A stretch of 64,000 bases of DNA from Perca fluviatilis (taxonomy: Eukaryota; Chordata; Actinopteri; Perciformes; Percidae), in assembly GCF_010015445.1 (NCBI RefSeq), contig NC_053126.1:18639669-18703668 (forward strand). Reading direction: 5' to 3'. Below the pieces are notes generated by a model, which made no database searches, was not told the origin of the DNA, and saw only the letters and a list, made by a program, of their open reading frames with translations. The position numbers were made by a program, and so were the translations under genes. Numbering within the stretch: the first letter of the stretch is position 1; each line of letters begins with the position of its first letter. This document shows, piece by piece, positions 1 to 48,960 of the stretch.

Positions 1-1055
1 ATAAATGTCTGTTAATGGTTGTTTTTTCCTTTTTCCTAAACTCAGTTTTCCCGTCTTTATAGCCTATTTCTTTCCAGCAATGGTAAGACAACCTGTTGCC
101 TTGTTTCGGTCTATTTTAATACCATACTTAAGTTTTTGTGCAGTTGATTTACAGTAAAACGTCCAATGTCTACGAAATGATTGCCTTGAATAATGGGAAT
201 AGGATTGCCAGAATGTGTTGCATGTTTGATGCAGGTTTGTTCATCCTAGACATTTCTGTCATGGTTTTATTGTACCCTCTTGTCTGCTGCTGATACACTT
301 TGCTCATTTGTTACCACTGTACATGATCAGCAAGAATGTTGAGTGGAAGTTGGGCTTGAGGCAAAAGTGATGTTAAAATACCTGCCATACAAATGGCATC
401 GATATTTAACAGCATTTGTCACTTATAATGGAGAAAGTAACAGTTTGCACAGGTGAACATTGAGTACAAGGATGGATCTCATGTTAACACTTCATCTCGG
501 TGCCTGTAAAAGGAATAGCTGGTTTACTGGTATTCACGGTATTGTCTAAAATGAATATACGGTTCCATGTTGCTTTGCTCGTTGGACCTGTTTGAAAGGA
601 TGAATAAACACATTTTCTATTTTCCATTTGAAATGTTTTTGGTGTTATCTGTAGGCACACTTGTAAGTTGTATGTAAAGGTCATTTTACTTACTAGCATA
701 CAAAATAAAACCCCACTTCTTCCCCCCCCCCCTCACCTGGAGCTGCAGTGTATTGGTGGCCATTCATCTAACTCCGTTAAGGCTCATTACCACAGGGGAA
801 CGTAAAGGCACTTAGCAACGCTTGCTCAACCAGCTATTGTTTTTTACCCAGAAAAAGCTTCGGGGGAGGCAGCTCTTGGCTCTGCTCCTGGCGCCAAACT
901 TCAGCCTTTTATAAAACGTCTGGTTGAAAACAATAGTCTTACACTGCTTCACTAGTCAAGGTACAAGAAAGCACATTTTCTGAAAATGAAATGAGGGCTG
1001 AGGCTGAACAACACTAATAAACACTAAATATGGTAAAATGGTGCCGTTTTATTAA
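1..1055. other. No recognised gene; possible 3' end of a convergent plus-strand gene
   Basis: No open reading frame here resembles a known protein. The stretch is AT-rich. Plus-strand AATAAA hexamers occur at 603-608 and 704-709, the second followed by a C-rich run near 721-733. This could be the 3' UTR of a plus-strand gene that starts left of the window. In human the convergent neighbours of PLEKHH3 are gamma-tubulin genes, but nothing here identifies one. Treat as unassigned. Confidence 0.25.
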
Positions 1056-3080
1056 TTACAGTATTTATAGTTTTTTATTGCACTTCCAGGTTAGTTAAAA
1101 ACAAACAATAGTGCAATTAACTATACACACATTACATAAAAAAAGGTACCATGCAGCATACAAACAAGCTTAATACAAAGCAACAACATCCGCAGTTTGA
1201 TTTATTTTATTTTCATACTTGTAGCTTGGAGCTGCCTGCAGCTGCAGTAGAAAAAGCAAAAGACCTGATTGTGAGCAGGAAACGGGGCTGACTGTGCAAT
1301 GACTCGTCAAGGCCTTTCATGGTGAGAAGACATAAGTCTTGAGGCTGGTTATTGCATGGGGTTGTGTAAAAGACAGTACTCTAAAATTATATTTACAAAG
1401 TCTATGGTCACAGATTTCTAAAAAGGTCATCTACATTAAAATAAGGTGTACAATGTATACAACAGGATGTTTTTTTTTATATTTGACATTCAAGTTTAAA
1501 GAAAAATTTGTAAATGTGAAAACACTCATAAATTGGGGATCTGTCTGCTTTGGGATAATTTCTTGTAATAAAAGCTTATTTGGAAAAAATATCTTTGGTC
1601 CATGCTCAAACCCATGACTTGGCGAAACTTTGGCTTCACAAGAAAACTCAAACAGTGAACACAAAGACTGAGCTACACAGGATTTACACATCTGAACTGC
1701 AGGGGGATCAAGGGGAACACAGCTTGGAACACAACCAAAAGCATTTATGGCTGTTGGTTAACATTTTATCAGAAAACACATCTGGGTCTGCATTTAAGAC
1801 AAAGCACAGAGAAAATAGCAAAGTTTGCATAAATAATACTACAAAAGCATCCATGGCCTGATTAAAAAACATTTTGGTTTAAATAGCAGGGGAACTGCAT
1901 GGTAAATATGGCGTCACTTCTTCTCTTATGATCCAGATCTCTGACTAGGGGTTTTATGTGTACTCTAAGTTTAATTTCTTCCATTATATATACACAATGT
2001 GAAAATAACAATAATAAACAGAGAAGCACCTGTTATTTTCAGCAGAGAAGAGCTGCATTAGGATAGAACAAAGTTTCGTGTTGAGGATTACAGCCAAGAC
2101 AAGCAGCACAACGAAGGACACAGGAGAGCATTTGATGGATACAACGAAGAAACAGTTCCGAAATCCTTTTTTGTTTCTGTGACAGACTCCGATCCTGAAT
2201 GCAGTCCAGGAAATGATTTTCTTGATCAAATAGACACACAAACACACGCACACAAACACACACACATAATCCCATAGGTAAGAGTCTATATGGCAATGGC
2301 AGCCAAAGTGACTTAGCTACAGAGTTCAACATCTGTTTCCAGTTCCAAGTTCACATGGCTCACTGCATCAACAGTTCCAGGTAATGCAAACCCGGCCAGG
2401 GACCTTATGAAAACGGACTGTCTCTGATGAACATGTCAGCATAAGTGCACGTGAGAGAGAGTGTGTGTGTGTATGCGTGTGTGAAAGAGAACCAAAGACG
2501 GGAGGGTGTGTGTGTGTCACTGAATGTTCTCAACACTATTCCAGCAGTGCATGAGCGACAACTGCCTTCTAGGAAAGGCAAAACAAATATGGCACACTTC
2601 GAGAGAGAAAAAGAGAGGAGTACCACAGCTTATTGTTGCCATAAGTCCTAACTCTTGTGATGCTATCTCTCCCTGATGTAGTAAGGCTCATGCCAACGTC
2701 TCACATTGTCTAAGGGGGTGGTGGAGGTGTTGCCATGTAGGGTAACAGAGTTGGTTGCGTGACAGGATGGGGTGGAGGGTGTGTGACAGCTCATCAGCAA
2801 CCGCATTGGTTTCTGTGGGTTTCTGGCCTCACTTGCAAAACAGAACCCCCTTGCCTTCCCGTCCCCTCCCGCACCCTCCCTCGGCCAGCTCCCTTAGCTG
2901 GAAAGCTCAGCAAGGGTTTATTTTCACGGATGGGGAGCGAAAACAGCCCTCTCTTTGTTTTGGCTGCCGTGCCGTTCCCAGTGGAGGAGGCGTGGTGTCC
3001 TGAGGACTGGGGCTGGGCTTCACAGGGGCCACGTGGATTAGGATGGTGGGGGGTTGGGGGTGTTCAGGTATGGATCCCTC
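1056..3080 (-). other. plekhh3: Probable 3' UTR of plekhh3
   Basis: This lies directly downstream of the plekhh3 stop codon on the minus strand. Candidate minus-strand AATAAA signals, read as TTTATT on the plus strand, lie at 2917-2922 (about 160 nt after the stop), 1074-1079 and 1048-1053. The cluster near 1.05 kb would give a UTR of about 2 kb. The interval contains imperfect CA/GT runs (about 2233-2268 and 2458-2510) and no coding similarity. The true end needs transcript data. Confidence 0.45.
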
Positions 3081-39158
<36,078 letters not shown>

Positions 39159-39212
39159 TCAAATGAGGTTAAGTGTGTCGTCTTCTGCTATCCAGGTCGG
39201 TGAATTCAACAT
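39159..39212 (-). other. Upstream ORF ending immediately before the plekhh3 ATG
   Basis: A minus-strand ATG at 39210-39212 opens 17 codons and ends in TGA at 39159-39161, directly adjoining the plekhh3 ATG (TGAATG). Another overlapping upstream ATG at 39278-39280 opens a 24-codon ORF to 39206. They matter only if the transcript starts upstream of them, which the promoter position suggests. Confidence 0.55.
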
Positions 39213-39689
39213 TCACGGTACTGTCTCGGCCGCAAGTAACTCCAAGAGCTGCGTGAGAGCATACAGGACACCCTCTCCATAGATATCCAGCGAGGAGGAT
39301 GAAGGGTAGCATAAACTTACTCTCTCCTTTCTGTCAAAGAAAATGTCTAGTAGGCTAACTGTACATGACAGCAGTCATACTCCAGCAAAGCCAACAGAGA
39401 ACTGGGTTAAAGAAAAATCCTTCCTTCTACTCCCTCGCACAGGACACCTTGCTGTCCCTGTTTGAACAACTTGAAACGATCAAAGTACAACAAAACCAAA
39501 TGTAGTTTCCAAAACTGGCACTGTAGGTTAAAAATCAAGTTGAATGCGCTTGACAAGAGCGACACTGTTTTTTGTCAGCGTTTTAAAAGCACATTTGGTG
39601 AGTAATGTAGAACTCGCACCTCTGTAAACGTACGACTGTCTGTCTGACTTCTGAGTTTGAACAAAAGCGTGCTGCAGCTGGGAGAGGAT

Positions 39690-39745
39690 AGTGTGGGCGG
39701 GGCGGTCACGCCCACCGATCCACGGATAAATTGTGATTGGCTGAA
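39690..39745 (-). promoter_or_regulatory. plekhh3: Likely plekhh3 promoter (GC box and CCAAT box)
   Basis: The plus strand shows GGGCGGGGC at 39695-39703 and ATTGG at 39736-39740 (CCAAT on the gene strand), about 35 bp apart in a GC-richer patch roughly 540-580 bp upstream of the start codon. No TATA box was seen. The transcription start is probably near 39.6-39.68 kb. Inferred from motif arrangement only. Confidence 0.5.
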
Positions 39746-40179
39746 CACAGACACTCCTCGGAATGACACGCCTGCAACTCACGCCCCTCCATACTGGCAA
39801 AGTGTCACATGTCCTTTCTAAACCGTCTCTGATGATAGTTATTAAATAATCCAGAACACCATGATGTCCCGGCAATACTCATTTAACGACTGTCTGTGCT
39901 CATTAGTAAGGGTATTTTTTTTTTTAAATCACTGCTGTAGTAGGCCTAGGCCTATACATACTGGGAATTACTCAACAATGAGTGTAAACAGACTTAAATT
40001 ATGCTTGGTCATTAAAATCTTCTGCCTTGTCCTCTGAGTGTTATTATGATATAACAATATTAAATTTGACCTACAGTTACATATAGGAAAATTGGACATC
40101 TGAATAGCCTACAATTCATTCAGAAATTTTATAAAATTATAGACTCTAAAAAACGCAAAATCTGTTTACTTCACTGCAC

Positions 40180-40350
40180 TTTATGATGGAGGAAGTATTC
40201 AGATAACACCTCTTTACAAGTTAAAGTCCTGCATTCAAAATTCAATTTCAGTATTATTAAATATGAAGTATTATCAAAAGTAAAAGTACTTAGTATTTTA
40301 TTACTACATTAAAAGTTAAGCAGTAGCTGGTTAGGCTACTTTACTTTTTG
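40180..40350. repeat. Probable teleost dispersed repeat (AGTAAAAGTAC type)
   Basis: Contains GATGGAGGAAGTATTCAGAT, ACAAGTTAAAGTCCTGCATT and AAAGTAAAAGTACTTAGTAT, resembling an abundant teleost repeat. Boundaries uncertain. Confidence 0.5.
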
Positions 40351-40686
40351 GGCTGTTTATTATGTAAAAATTAATCATATTTTTAAATATTCACATTATA
40401 TTTGTATGGATCCTCACTGTCAGTGTAGACTGTAGAGTAAAGTGTTACAGCTTACTATGCTATATGCTTACTACCTTGAAAGCAATCTTCATTAGTAGTG
40501 AGTGAACATTACACCATGGCTGACTTCACAAAAACTGAGGGGAGATCAGTTTTGATAGTGTCATGATATCACTAAATGCCCCTAGTATTTGGATACAGCT
40601 CATGCACTCTCTTTATTTATTCATTTATTTTGCATATGTTATATATCTTTCTTGTACTTTACTCTCTTTCTCTTGCTTTTCTTGCT

Positions 40687-40774
<88 letters not shown>

Positions 40775-40778
40775 CACC
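40687..40778. repeat. (CG)n-(CA)n microsatellite
   Basis: A short CG run (40688-40697) followed by about 40 CA units. Confidence 0.97.
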
Positions 40779-41073
40779 TCCCCCATTTTCCTCTTCCACT
40801 TTGCTGAACAGTCTACAAAGATACAGCAGTAGGAGGTAGGAGGACTGGTGCTAAATCCAGACACGTGATATATCAAGCCCCCTCAGCGCTCATGCTTATT
40901 TCTCCCTTTAATATCCCTTCATTTCCCCTTCTTTGCACTGTGCAAACTCCCCCACACATCTCAGTCAGCTGGCTTTAACTCGTTCCTCACCAAGATGAGC
41001 TCTTAGCTGCTGGTCTTCCTGCTTTAGCTTAATGGCTTGATGGATACGCTTCTTTGACTCAGTTATCCCTACA

Positions 41074-41198
<125 letters not shown>

Positions 41199-44100
41199 CA
41201 AGAACACTGCCCCTTCTTCAGATACTTTTAACCCTTATCCCTACTGGTTCCCTGAGGGCTTTGTAAATCAATAAAAAGGCTCATGGATGCACCTTTTCAG
41301 CTGGGGTGTACTCAGTATTATGGGCAGTAATCCTGACCACCCCTCACCCCATCTGAGACACACTCCAGACAATTTCATGTGACACACACAAACATACTGC
41401 CCCACATTTTAACCTCCAATGGTTACAGGAAAGGGGAGAAGGTAACTGAATATAATTTCAATTTCCTTTCCTTTTGACATGTATAAATTACAAAAAAACA
41501 AGCACATATTCGTATGCGAGAGAGGATATTTTCTTAACTCTTTTCTTGAAAGTACAGCAGCCCTGCCCCCTCTGCTCTTCCTCTGTCTGTATCCACTCTG
41601 CAGTATCTTTCTCCAGGCCAGATCCTCCCTGTCCTCCCCCATATCCCAAAACAATACGCTGGGGCCCCCTGCTCCCACAGACCTGGAGGAACATATGTTT
41701 TATTTTTAGAGCTCACTCCCTCAGCCCACGCTAGTAAAGGGAAAAAAGAGAAAAGCCCTCCCTCCATATATGGTTTCTGAAAGAGCTGAAGTCAGCACAA
41801 AAAGCATATCAGCATAATCCTCAAAGAGCAATACAAGCCATCACCCAAATATTGTCTGTAATTTCCTTTTTGACCATTTAATGAAAAATGAAACAACTAG
41901 AAAAACTACAATGGTATTCTTTGTCTTATAAACTCTCCCCCAGTCATTCCTTCTCTTTCACTGTCTTCCTCTACGCCCTCCTCTGCCCGTCTCTTCCCCT
42001 CTTTCCAGGAGATGACACATGATTCTCCATTAGCACACACACGCATACACACACATTTGGATACACGCAAGATAACCTGATACAGTGTGTCAGGTTGAGG
42101 CACCAGATCAGGAGAAGGGCATATGATTTGGTTGGGCTCCCAGTATGAACACAAGCCAAGCTGGCCAGCCTTAAGTCAGAGGAGAGGGAAGTGTGAATCC
42201 GGAATAAAATAGTTATTGAAGGCTTACAGTATAAAATGATGGAATGTTGATGCTGGATGTTATGGAGCTGTGAAATGCGCTCAGATATCTCCAACAACAG
42301 GACAAATGTGATTGAGCTTGAAGGCATTACATTGGGAATAGGGTTCTATTTCTTGCTAATCAAATAAGTTGGCATTACTTTTTTGCTTTTGAGATACCCT
42401 ATCTTAACTGTGGTGGCACAGTAATAAAACTTTGTCCTTCATCTTCTCTTTTTTAAATTTCTGGCTCATCCCATCCACATCCTGCCTGCCACTCCTCACA
42501 ACACTGCATGTTGAAATTGGCGTGCAGGGTTTCCAACGGAGACGTAGACACAAGTCGCAAATGTCAAGTTGATCGGAGACAGAGCTGAGCGGTGCAGTGT
42601 TCCCTCCATTCTCTCTCTAACTGTTTCTCTCACACTGTGCCTCTCTCTATGTCTCTCACTTTTTCCCTTTGAGTTTCTTCCTGCAGGATCTAGTTTCATT
42701 GCAGCCTGCATTGCAGCCACACTCTTATGTTGATGAACCAGATTGATTGGGATTGGAAATCTAGTCTGTCAAGGAGCTCCCTGCATTGTTCACATTTGGG
42801 TGACTGTATGTTATGTTTTTCTTTTGCCTGTTCTCTGGGTGGTGATTGATCAAATCTTTTGATATGTTTGAGGAGTACTGTGGGATTTAAGCTTTTGAGG
42901 TTTTATTTCAAACTGAGTTTCCAATGTGGTCTGCAGGCACATATAGAAACGAGTCAATAAGAAGCTGCTTTGTCTTTGGTGATCTACATATGTTTCTCTT
43001 CAGAACATTGGTCCAAGGTCAGAGTTTATCAGACAATCCCAAACTAAGGATTTAGGGTAGGAACTGACCTCCAGTGACCCCTAACCCAAGACTCAGACAG
43101 GATTTCCTCCCCGTTGTGTCCAGCATTGAACTTAACCCTCATTCTGCCGTGCCACCACCCCCTCTACCACCAGCCCGGTGTGTTTAGGTCCAGCAGAGAT
43201 TTAGGCTATGGGTTAGTGAACAGAGGACTGCTGTTTGACGGCTGTTGGCCCACGTAATGGAATAGGGCTGCTGTGGAGCCCTCTAACTACTGCACCACTT
43301 GACCTGAAGTCCCCACTGTGAAATATCCAGCTGTGTGCATGTGGATCATTTATGGCAGACCGGCTTTAAATGAGAAAAATGGGATGAAATGATGATTGAA
43401 GATTCCTTTAATCAAATGAATGATAAAGAAATTGGAAAGATCTACTTTCAACTGCACACACAACCCACCGCAGAGTCAGACTGTTGTTACAGGCTTAATA
43501 AAAAAAAAGAGACACAGTGGGGATTGATAGGTACGCAGTTGAGGTCCCATCTATACCATGTCCAGTACCTTCTGTCTTCCCGTCCTGTGCTTCAGGAACA
43601 GTGTTTACCAGTATCAGGGACACCACAGGGTGGTGTTTCCAACCCTGGCTGTAGACACATCTGTTCCTAGTGACTGTGTGGCACACATGCTTGTGTCAAT
43701 GAAAGGCCAGGCTGGAGAAAACATTCCCAGCTTCAACTTCTGACCCTCTTGCCCCAGTTAACCCCTCGCATTCCCCCTTTCCCTCCTCGCCTGGCTTCAT
43801 TACAGTAACCCTTAACGCTCCAGAATCTTTCTTGCACACTGGCTCAGCCTGTCAACACATAAATTGCCTGCAGAACTTGTTCAAGGGGTGAAACATTGTG
43901 TTGCAAGGAGGCATCTCAGGTTTTAGGAGACTGAATGATATTTTATACCTATCTGTTTTAGGACTATGGACCCATTATTGACTGCATATTACGGCGCCTA
44001 GCTATTTTTCTACTACAGTGTGATACAAAATTCAAAGAGTGGCATTGCCCTTGTTAGTTATTTTTTAAAGAAAAGTCCCGGTAGTTTGTTTAATACAGCT

Positions 44101-46743
44101 GTTTGGTGTATTTGGGCAGCAACGACAAAGAAATATATCACATTATCACTCTTTAAAAAGATTTACACCTGCAAGCTTTTAGATATGTCAGGGCCATCAT
44201 TCATGCTATTCATTAAATCAATGTAGTTACAAAATTCAGCTTTTCATAGCTCTGCACCACAATTCACCTAATACTGTAATTTGAAAAGCAGACATTCCTC
44301 AGCATAGCAAAAAATACCTCCAGTCCAATACCTGAATCATTGTTATCTGTAACCATCATCAAAAGCCAAGTGAGGAGGAGTTGTACTGGAATCAGAGAGG
44401 CAGAGAGAAAGATGAGGAGTTGATAGCGATGGATAGTCAACCACAGTAGATAAAAGGAGACCAGGAGACCTGAGACTAAAATGTGGAGGAGACACAACAA
44501 CCACAAAGCAAACAACCAGCAGAGATATACTCACATATTGTCTGGTATTTTCACATCAAAGAGGAAATAAAAAAAGACATTCCCCTAGACACTAGTGGTT
44601 ACATCCTCATTTCTAGTTAAGGATTTATAAAAGGTAGTCTACAATCAAGTTAGCTCATCCTTATTCCTGTAAATATTCCTTTATGTTATGGTGTATCATC
44701 ACATTCTTGAGGTAGTCCACTTAATAAGAGTTGGGATGGTTAATGGTTGTGGTACTGTAGTTAAAGTTGGGTGCGAGAGAGAAGATAACTTATTGACAGT
44801 AAGGGAGGCTGGGCAGAGAGCCAAAGTCTTTCAGCTATTTTTAGTATGCTGACTGTGTGAAAGTATGCTGAATACAGAATTGATGACACATTGCCAAAAT
44901 CTGAACCTGTGCTGGATAAGTGGTGTATGTGTGCACTTGAATTCATGCATGTGCATTTTTGCACACAAGCACATGCATGCATATGCATCATGAGCTAAAA
45001 ATGCAGAAATAAGTGTGCGTATTTTTGTGTGGAAATTAACAGCAGGGCTTGTGGTCACTATGGAGAACTACTGAAAGATGGGCAGGTCAAAAGGATTTGT
45101 AGAATCATTGGAAATGGTCTGCTATTTGTGAAGGAGTCTAGCCCTGCTCGGTTTCACTCTTGTTTCCTGTGTTTAGATATCAGCCTTGAGAGTGGCTCTT
45201 AGCAGTACAAGCAGTATATTTACTGAATATGGAAAAAGTGCCCACTGCTTTACCTCAGTCTGGGCAGCACCCCTTCACAGAGCAACTGAGTAAACTTCTA
45301 TTCTTTTGGTCCAATTTGTGAGTATGTATCTGGGTGTCTTTACAGGGAAACCCTCCCTAAAACATAATTGTGCACTCCTGTGATCTTCCACACTTTAAAC
45401 ATTATTGTATACAGGAACTCTCTGCAAGAATCAAGAAAACCAAGGCACCAGTGACAACGAATGGGAAGCTAATCTTCTGGGTAATTACTTATCTTGTTTG
45501 AATTTCTTTACACTTCAGTTAGTTAAGTTCAAAAGTTCAACAAAGTTCTAGCATTTATATCTGCAGGAAATCAGCAAACATAATGTGACACTGCACAAAA
45601 TAGAACTCTGCTATTCATAATTAATAGGTTGACTTGAGAGACTATGAAGGAGATGGAGTCATCGAGAGACATGATAGACAAGGACAGAGAAGGGTAACAT
45701 GCAATAAAGATTTTAGGCTGGTATTAAACTCTAACCAGGAGGTTAAGTGAATATTGTGCACTTCATGTTTAAATGATTTTGCATTAAGTTTAACATTGCT
45801 CTATATTCATTGAACTGTTAATGTGTCACATAAACCCACAACTACATGTTTTTTTCCCCTTTGAATCCTGTTACTGAGATCGTAAATTAGCAAAAAAGAA
45901 ATAAATTGTGTTAAGCCTTCTAGATAAATCAGTGATTTGATCTCAGATAACCATGTCAGTGCAGACACATGCACACTAAAAAGTGAAACTGTTTTTCTAC
46001 ACTACTCCACACTCCAGGTCAACATCATATCAAGCCAACAAAGTCAGTTTAGCATAGATGTGTTTAGTAAATGTATGCTACCATAAAAACTGTGCATGTG
46101 TGTGTCTGCCTGTGTGTCGTCTCGTGTTTCCTTTAGGACATGATCCAGGCTGTTGCTAGGTGCCAGGACCTCCAAGAGCAACGTTCATGGATGCAGAGGG
46201 TGAACCCTGCATGGAGTAGGGCTGTATTTTATTTCTGAACCATCCCCCTATAAACCAAACACACCTCCTCACTTGCTTGCACGCACGCACTATACACCAC
46301 AAACTCCCCATGGGCTTGGCTTGTGACTAGGCTTGTTCACCAATGGTTCATCATCAGGCACAATATCCACTCCCACCACAACTAATGTTCTCTCTTTCTC
46401 TTTGTGACCAGAGGAAGCAAAGGAGTTTCTGATTTTACGAGAATATTTCAGTCTTTTTCACCCATGAATAAATGTTTTAGTATGAAATCATTGCATATTG
46501 TTCTTAAACACTTCATATACAACAACTGTTGCAAGAAATAGGCCTCCCCTATATTAGCTGCACCGATCACTCCCCTCCAGATGCCCCAACCCCCATCCCA
46601 CCTGCAGGCTGTGAGTGGAGTGGGGCCCAGCATAAAGGACAAGCCGTTCTCTTGCGTTGCTGCCAAAGGTACTTTACTGGAGCTCAACTGCAAGGAACTG
46701 AGCTGGGGAGGGAAAGCACACAGTTTGCATGTCTGTCCAGACA

Positions 46744-46745
<2 letters not shown>

Positions 46746-46806
<61 letters not shown>
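46746..46806. repeat. (GT)n microsatellite
   Basis: About 29 GT units ending in GCGC. Confidence 0.97.
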
Positions 46807-47227
46807 ATGACACACTGTAAAAATGGGCCAGCAGAACGTCGAAAAAAGACAGACCTTAAGAATCATCCATTGCATTACTGCTTTAGACCTGCTTGCAAAC
46901 TAAAACTCTTGTCCAAATTAGTTTGGATGACTTCCCAGTGTCATCTCTTCACTGACTGTGAAGAGATCCATTCAGTTGCGCTTTTCGAACACAAACACAG
47001 AAATATTTATCCAACCTGACCACCTTCATACTTTGTCACTTGGCGTGACCCTTTTCATCCTCACTCATCATCCTCCCAGCTGCAACTGTCATTTGCTACA
47101 GTCAGCAGTTCACATCAAACAAAGTCCAAGGCAGAGTAACAAAAGAGAGAAGACAGTGGGCAAACAAACTGGGAGGCAGACTAAATAACTGCGGCTTGTC
47201 TGCTGCGTGAGGGAAACACAACCGAGT

Positions 47228-47228
<1 letters not shown>

Positions 47229-47260
<32 letters not shown>
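47229..47260. repeat. (GT)n microsatellite
   Basis: 16 GT units; a further short GT run lies at about 47300-47313. Confidence 0.96.
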
Positions 47261-47261
<1 letters not shown>

Positions 47262-47713
47262 ACTGGCTTTGGCTCTGCATCTGTGTATGTGCGAACTTCT
47301 GTGTGTGTGTGTGTAACAAAAGTGTCTCAGCTCCATGCATCTCCATTAGGCTGCAGCTGTTTTTTGTATTTAAACTTAATGCAGGTGTCAGTGCTGTTGT
47401 CTTTGTGGAGCTGTAGTTGTGCATATATTCTGTCTCTTCTGTAGATTAATCAACTTTGAATATGTATGTGAGCGTGTGTGTGCATAGAAATAGGTCATTC
47501 ACAGCAATAGGTGTCATGACTTCATTCATCACTTGTTTTAACAGAGTAAAGTGGAATCTGATGAGAGCTTACATGGCTTACAGACTCTTCCGTTGTATTG
47601 ACCAGGCAGACACAAAGGAATAACCTTTCAAAATGGATAGAGGAGACTGACTAGATCTTTTACTGCTACATCACTTATACTTTCTTGACAGCCTTGAAGT
47701 GGACAAGTGCTTC

Positions 47714-47789
47714 AACAAACAAACAAACAAAACAAACAAACAAACAAACAAACAAACAAACAAACAAACAAACAAACAAACAAACAAAC
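47714..47789. repeat. (CAAA)n microsatellite
   Basis: About 19 CAAA units with one AAAA slip. It sits just before the LINE-derived stretch. Confidence 0.97.
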
Positions 47790-47849
47790 GGCTAAAACAG
47801 AGAGAGACAATAATGCTAACATAATAACATAATTTTTGACCTGTCTCTC

Positions 47850-48537
47850 TTAGTTACGCTGTTATAGTTCTAGACTGCCGGGGGAATTCCTTCCTTTGAC
47901 ACACTGAGCTGCTCTCTCCTCTCCCTTTTTATTACCATTTGTGTAAGCATTCGTCAGAAGTCCTATGTTGTTAATTTCTAGCTTCTGGGGAGTTTACTCC
48001 CGCAGTTTACCTTATGTTTTTTCCTTGCTGTATTTCCTTGGAAAACGTGCACCAAGATCCTGGTTGCAGCGCGTCGCGGTCTCCTGCTGCACTCCCTGCT
48101 AAGCTCGGCCCCTGCCGTGCATGCGTTGCTTCCTGCTAAACCCTGCCGTTTCCTGCTACGTCCATCCATGCTCTGCTGGGCCTCCGCACACCTGTAACGC
48201 CCTGCAGCCGCTGATATGACATGAACTACTACGACTACCATTTGAAGTCACTGTTCCATTATTAATGTGACTATTATTGCCACTGTTCATCCCCAACCCC
48301 GCAACCGGGTCAGACACCGCCTACCAAGAGCCTGGGTCTGTCCGAGGTTTCTTCCCAAGAGGGAGGTTTTCCTCGCCACTGTCGCACTGCTTGCTCTTGA
48401 GGGAATTACTGTAATTGTTGGGGCTTTGTAAATTATAGAGTGTGGTTTAGACCTACTCTATCTGTAAAGTGTCTCGAGATAACTCGTGTTATGATTTGAT
48501 ACTATAAATAAAATTGAAATGAATTGAATAATAACAT
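47850..48537 (+). repeat. Non-LTR retrotransposon 3' part with ATTGAA-type tail
   Basis: The end reads AGAGTGTGGTTTAGACCTAC, TCTATCTGTAAAGTGTCTCG, AGATAACTCGTGTTATGATT, then ACTATAAATAAAATTGAAAT with an ATTGAA-type tail: the well-known 3' terminus of a teleost LINE family. The upstream GC-richer part may belong to the same element. Left end uncertain, no intact ORF. Confidence 0.7.
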
Positions 48538-48627
48538 TACAAGACGGGAAAATATGAAAGTAAAAAACACTAAAATTCAATTTAAATGCTGATATGAGAG
48601 TGGTATCAATTTACTCATCTACCTAAA

Positions 48628-48960
48628 TAGATAGACATTTATTGATCCTTTCGGAAATTCATCTTGCACCATACAGCTCATCAGATAGACAGACAGACCA
48701 CAGACAACAACAGGACCACTAAACCCCCCTGCACAACAACAATACACAACACCAAATATCTCTACATTATAAAATAGTAAAGTGCAGCATCATTAGCACC
48801 AGTGTGCTATCAATAGTAAGGTACAACATCATCAGTGACATTTTAATATTATACCAAAGTGCAGTATTATTAAAGTTATTTTCCCTAACGTATTCAGTAG
48901 TGTAATGCTGGTAGGAATAAATGATTTACCTCTACACAAGAAAGCAACTAAGCGTATTTC
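48628..48960 (-). repeat. Non-LTR retrotransposon 3' end, minus orientation
   Basis: The plus strand starts ATAGATAGACATTTATTGAT and CCTTTCGGAAATTCATC, the inverse of a common teleost LINE terminus (GGATCAATAAA plus TCTA tail). Later text with AAAGTGCAGCATCATTAGCA fits its UTR. The right end is uncertain. Confidence 0.65.

Noticed and set aside
47978..48241. Minus-strand ORF of 87 codons
   Set aside because: It runs antisense through the LINE-derived stretch and matches nothing recognised.
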